From JAFGIT01 sp016929465 [NCBI: Candidatus Coatesbacteria bacterium] (GTDB lineage: Bacteria; B130-G9): a stretch of DNA of 9,365 nt. The notes under the pieces were generated by a model. The model had not been told where the DNA came from and made no database searches. It saw nothing but the letters and a program-made list of their open reading frames with translations. The stretch is taken from positions 1 to 9,365 of the forward strand of contig JAFGIT010000370.1 in assembly GCA_016929465.1 (NCBI GenBank). Direction: 5' to 3'. Position 1 is the stretch's first letter, and each line of letters begins with the position of its first letter. Positions 6,828-9,365 of this stretch are shown piece by piece. The position numbers and the translations under genes were made by a program.

Positions 6828-8138
6828 CTATCCCCCCGACTTCGGCTTCTTGCCTTTGTCCGGCGCTGTGTGTCCGGGATCTTCTCTCTCGGAAAGCTCG
6901 GGGCTTGCCTTCGCATCGACCTCCGGCTGCTCTTCGGTGCTCTCAGCCTCTATTGGGGCGCCAGGATGCTGTCTCTCCGCAGCCCTGCCCTTCAAATTCC
7001 TGTGCGCACGAGCGACGAGCACCTTCAGCACCGCGGCAGAGGGGACAGCGAGTACCACCCCCAAGAAGCTGCCAATCGGTCCCGCCATGCCGCCGATTGT
7101 CCCCCCGACGATCAGGGCGAGGATGATCAAGAGCGGATGGAGACCGACTCTGTCCCCGACTATCTTCGGAGTTATGACGAGGCCCTCGAGCGTCTGGACA
7201 ATCGCGAACAGCAGTATCACGTAGAGTGGATCGACCCACCATGGCTCGGAATGAATACCCGCAATGATGGCGGACGGTATGAATCCGACGACCAGGCTGA
7301 AATATGGGATGATATTGGCAAAACCAGAGATGAAGCCCAAGAGCGGCCAGTATGGCACACCTATCAACCAGAGCCCGAGGCTGTAGAGCACGGAGAGAAT
7401 GAGCGCAACGAGCAGCTGGCCGCGTATCAAATTGCCGAGAGTGCTATTTATTTCCCTGAATAAACCTACCAAGTATTCCCTCTTTTCTGATGGGATGAGC
7501 TCCGCAACTCCCGCCACCACTTTATCGAAATCACGGAGCAGATAGAAAACCATGACCGGCATCATCGCAAATCCGACGACCCAGAGTATGAACGCGACGA
7601 TGCCCTTGAATGTTCCGGCAATCATCGTTCCAATCGGCTTTGCCGCCTTCCCGGCGATGGCCTTCAGTGCATCCGCCTGCGGAGTCAGAGTATCGATGAA
7701 CGACTGAATATCGGACGGGAATTCTTCATCGAAGACCCTCTCCCACAGGGAGCTGATGAGGATTTTCACCTTCTGGAAGTAGCCCGGCATCTGTTCGACC
7801 AGATCGACTGCCTCATTGTATAGCGCAGGGATGATGACGACAAGAAGCGCCGCTATCGCTGCCACCATGAGAGTTGTTACGAGCAGAATCCCGAGAGACC
7901 GATTTACACCTGCCTTCTCTAGCCAGCTGACGATCGGGCTAAGTGCATACGCGATGAGTGATGCGACCGCGAGCGAACCGATGAGGGACCGAAGCTCCCA
8001 GAGAAGGTAAAGTACGAACGCGAGGCAGAGAAGGGATAGCGCGACCTTGATAGGATCCCAGACCGGATTGAAGGCCGGTCTTTTCGTCTCGGCAGTCTTC
8101 ATATTTTCGCAATCTGAATCGGGATGTGATATAAACAT
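6828..8138 (-). CDS. AI-2E family (UPF0118) membrane transporter
   Basis: This is an inner-membrane protein of the AI-2E/UPF0118 family, which includes TqsA-type AI-2 exporters and members reported as ion antiporters, so the substrate cannot be named. It has the family layout: hydrophobic helices at about 30-48, 52-72 and 81-104; a hydrophilic/amphipathic stretch at about 105-170; helices at about 178-202 ending in FYLLRDFDKV; RGQLLVALILSVLYSLGLWL (240-259); a segment with GFANIIPYFSLVVGFIPS (272-289); and a C-terminal core with TPKIVGDRVGLHPLLIILAL (323-342) and the GGMAGPIGSFLGVVLAVP region. A charged tail of about 50 residues (386-436), rich in Glu, Pro and Lys, follows and may be cytosolic. 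The start is uncertain: ATG 8138 adds 12 unremarkable residues, ATG 8102 (MKTAETKRP) is equally possible, and neither has a clear ribosome binding site. It is the first gene of a two-gene operon with the DUF512 protein. Confidence 0.94.
   Translation of the reverse strand: MFISHPDSDCENMKTAETKRPAFNPVWDPIKVALSLLCLAFVLYLLWELRSLIGSLAVASLIAYALSPIVSWLEKAGVNRSLGILLVTTLMVAAIAALLVVIIPALYNEAVDLVEQMPGYFQKVKILISSLWERVFDEEFPSDIQSFIDTLTPQADALKAIAGKAAKPIGTMIAGTFKGIVAFILWVVGFAMMPVMVFYLLRDFDKVVAGVAELIPSEKREYLVGLFREINSTLGNLIRGQLLVALILSVLYSLGLWLIGVPYWPLLGFISGFANIIPYFSLVVGFIPSAIIAGIHSEPWWVDPLYVILLFAIVQTLEGLVITPKIVGDRVGLHPLLIILALIVGGTIGGMAGPIGSFLGVVLAVPSAAVLKVLVARAHRNLKGRAAERQHPGAPIEAESTEEQPEVDAKASPELSEREDPGHTAPDKGKKPKSGG
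6832..6837 (-). promoter_or_regulatory. Ribosome binding site supporting the TTG start of the DUF512 gene
   Basis: On the minus strand, GGGGGG sits 10 nt before the TTG at 6821, inside the last codons of the transporter gene (Ser-Gly-Gly-stop). It is not a perfect anti-Shine-Dalgarno match, but it is the only purine-rich stretch at the right distance and fits translational coupling to the transporter. Confidence 0.5.
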
Positions 8139-8144
8139 TGAGGT

Positions 8145-8173
8145 AGGATAGACAGGATGGTCTTCGAACTCAA
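8145..8173 (-). promoter_or_regulatory. Possible sigma-70-type promoter for the transporter/DUF512 operon
   Basis: Read on the minus strand, TTGAGT (8168-8173) and TATCCT (8145-8150) are separated by exactly 17 nt; each matches the housekeeping consensus at 4 of 6 positions. Transcription would begin near the ATG at 8138, so the message would be almost leaderless from that ATG or have a leader of about 36 nt to the ATG at 8102, favouring the latter start. The match is modest and the organism's sigma factor preference is unknown. Confidence 0.33.
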
Positions 8174-8197
8174 GCCAATTACATACTCATAGGCATC

Positions 8198-8202
8198 AGA
8201 GG
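8198..8202 (+). promoter_or_regulatory. Ribosome binding site deciding the TTG start of the vertex gene
   Basis: AGAGG (within AGAGGTGG) lies 7 nt before the TTG at 8210. No ATG is available in frame nearby, and the protein read from this TTG aligns with EutN/CcmL from its first residue. Confidence 0.7.
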
Positions 8203-8209
8203 TGGTTCT

Positions 8210-8476
8210 TTGAACCTGGGCAGGATTATCGGCAGAGTTATCGCGACTCGAAAGGACGAGCGTTTGGAGAGCAAGAGGTTGCTCCTTTTGCAGCCCTTAA
8301 GGAGCGACAATACCCCCTTCGGGGAGCCACTGATCGCGGTCGATTCTGCTGGTGCCGGTGCCTCTGAACGGGTCCTCTGGGTGACCGGCAAAGAGGCCTC
8401 GTTCCCCTTTGGAATGGATGTTCCTGTTGACGCATGTATTGTAGGGATTCTGGATAGTGAGAGCGAAGAGCGATAG
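8210..8476 (+). CDS. EutN/CcmL-family bacterial microcompartment vertex (BMC-P) protein
   Basis: The 88-residue product matches the EutN/CcmL fold end to end: start MNLGRIIGRVIATRKDERL, then KRLLLLQPL, LIAVDSAGAGASERVL and PVDACIVGILD. Known members are pentamers that cap the vertices of protein shells such as carboxysomes and ethanolamine or propanediol microcompartments, so a cytoplasmic shell role is expected. The usual G-x-S-A-R segment after the central strand reads GKEAS here. The C-terminus is short, ending soon after the last strand in ESEER. The start is a TTG supported by AGAGG. The gene is divergent from the transporter operon, and its last 20 nt overlap the next gene, a TonB-like protein, implying coupled translation. 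No BMC-H hexamer, BMC-T trimer or signature enzyme is visible in the window. Family assignment is firm; membership of a real microcompartment is unproven. Confidence 0.92.
   Translation: MNLGRIIGRVIATRKDERLESKRLLLLQPLRSDNTPFGEPLIAVDSAGAGASERVLWVTGKEASFPFGMDVPVDACIVGILDSESEER
8443..8447 (+). promoter_or_regulatory. Ribosome binding site of the TonB-like gene inside the vertex gene
   Basis: AGGGA lies 9 nt before the GTG at 8457, within the codons for VGI of the vertex protein. It supports the GTG start and a 20-nt overlap between the two genes. Confidence 0.55.
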
Positions 8477-9263
8477 ACTTCACCTGATATATGGGCTCGC
8501 GGTCTCGATAGCCGTCCACTTGCTCGCGGTCGCCTTTATCCCCGGTCCTGCCCCCGTGCAGGATGCGGATTCCAGGGAGGAACTGATCCAGATAGACCTC
8601 CTACCGCTCGATTACGGGGTGTTGGGCTACGAAGCCGCTGCGATGGGCGTATCGAAGAAGGAAGCGGAGCTTCTCTCGCAGCTATCCGCCGATTCGCTCG
8701 CCTTTGCACAGCAGCTCCCGCTTGGGATATTCACGCGCGAACCGAGGGCAGATACGGCAGAGAATGACATGAGGATAGATGCAGATGACCTACCGGATCG
8801 GCGTCTTCCGGAGATGGTCGAGAAGACCCTCGACAGGCTCGCGAGGTCGCGTCGCGAGATCGGCCGGACGGGCTCCGAGGAGCGCAAGCCCTGGATGCCC
8901 GCTCCGTCGAAGCCGAAGGAGAAAGTGCATCTTCCAGAGACGGTCGCGCCAGGTGCTGCAGCCGCGCCGACTGAAAGGTCTGTCGTCAACGTGGGCTCGA
9001 TCGTGGGGCCGGTCTCGGCGAGGCAGGTCGTATTCTGGCCGCCAAGAGACGAGATAAAGATCACAACACCCGGCAATGTCCGCATCAAGTTCTGGGTGCA
9101 GCCCGATGGGACCGTCTCGCGGATCATCTTCGAGCAGAAGCTCGACGCGACGCTCGATGATTACTCTGCAAGATACGTCCGTGCACTGAGATTCGAGCCG
9201 CTCCCCGAGGGCAAGGACTACCTGGAGTGGGGCACCATCCCAATCGCCTTCCGCCCGGAGTAG
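8457..9263 (+). CDS. TonB-family energy transducer-like protein
   Basis: The 268-residue product has the layout of TonB/TolA-type proteins: a short basic cytoplasmic N-terminus, one membrane helix (about 11-30), a long periplasmic linker and a C-terminal TonB domain (about 190-268). The helix contains S17-x3-H21 (SIAVH), the same spacing as the conserved Ser/His pair through which E. coli TonB couples to ExbB/ExbD. The C-terminal part reads VRIKFWVQPDGTVSRIIFEQ, then an LDDYSARYVRALRFEPLP helix-strand and the final strand TIPIAFRPE, all typical of TonB_C. The linker is charged and helical at about 65-140, with Pro/Lys/Ala stretches at about 144-175, rather than the long Pro-Glu/Pro-Lys repeats of enteric TonB. 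The start is a GTG at 8457; upstream codons belong to the vertex gene. No exbB, exbD or receptor gene is in the window. A role in outer-membrane uptake or protein-protein linkage is inferred. Confidence 0.88.
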   Translation: MRAKSDRLHLIYGLAVSIAVHLLAVAFIPGPAPVQDADSREELIQIDLLPLDYGVLGYEAAAMGVSKKEAELLSQLSADSLAFAQQLPLGIFTREPRADTAENDMRIDADDLPDRRLPEMVEKTLDRLARSRREIGRTGSEERKPWMPAPSKPKEKVHLPETVAPGAAAAPTERSVVNVGSIVGPVSARQVVFWPPRDEIKITTPGNVRIKFWVQPDGTVSRIIFEQKLDATLDDYSARYVRALRFEPLPEGKDYLEWGTIPIAFRPE

Positions 9264-9365
9264 CGATTAATAGGATTCTTCGTCCACGAAGTGACTGTGG
9301 TCGATGTCAATAGATTAGTTTGGATTTACCCATGGTTTTTGGTCCCTCATTATGGCGTTTGCGAA
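9264..9365. other. Right-edge stretch with no assignable gene
   Basis: These 102 bases follow the TonB-like gene. They contain a small CTTCG-TCCA-CGAAG hairpin (9278-9291) without a T-tract. The TonB frame also stays open beyond its stop to the window end, with GTG codons at 9291 and 9297, but without a well-placed ribosome binding site. A gene could start here, but too little is visible to call it. Confidence 0.4.

Noticed and set aside
9278-9291. CTTCG-TCCA-CGAAG hairpin after the TonB-like gene as a Rho-independent terminator
   Set aside because: The stem is only 5 bp and is followed by GTGACTGTGG, not a run of T.
9291-9365. Possible start of a further gene (GTG at 9291 or 9297, open to the window end)
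   Set aside because: The open stretch is short enough to be chance, there is no ribosome binding site at a suitable distance, and no family is recognisable.

Overview
The window comes from a bacterium with an outer membrane. The evidence is a TonB-family protein carrying the S-x3-H transmembrane signature, plus large exported beta-propeller and Ig-type proteins. The DNA is moderately GC-rich by eye. The mix of a PDZ/radical-SAM/DUF512 protein, a lone bacterial microcompartment (BMC) vertex protein and very modular exported proteins suggests an uncultured, deeply branching phylum rather than a well-studied group. No phylum can be fixed from the sequence alone, and nothing points to phage, plasmid, insertion sequence, CRISPR or RNA genes.

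Layout. (1) Positions 3-5483, plus strand: two consecutive genes for exported modular proteins. The first is cut by the left edge; what remains is SbsA-like Ig modules, an ASH/choice-of-anchor-D-like module and two copies of a C-terminal module. The second (1258 aa) has a signal peptide, an eight-blade PQQ/BamB-like propeller, two Ig-like modules, a second eight-blade propeller and two more copies of the same C-terminal module. (2) Positions 5484-8138, minus strand: an AI-2E/UPF0118 family membrane transporter followed, after 6 nt, by a PDZ-radical SAM-DUF512 protein. This pair runs tail to tail into region 1 with no base between the two stop codons. (3) Positions 8139-8209: a 71-bp divergent promoter region. 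(4) Positions 8210-9263, plus strand: an EutN/CcmL-type BMC vertex protein whose end overlaps by 20 nt the start of a TonB-like protein. (5) Positions 9264-9365: no convincing feature.

How the genes may work together. The two modular proteins share their C-terminal modules, so they are probably made and displayed or secreted together, with binding or scaffolding roles. The transporter/DUF512 pair looks like an operon, but the functional link is unknown. The most puzzling point is the vertex gene. A BMC pentamer normally caps an icosahedral shell built from BMC-H hexamers, yet no hexamer or encapsulated enzyme gene is visible here, and the only partner is a translationally coupled TonB-like protein. 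That pairing and the four-copy C-terminal module are the main leads.
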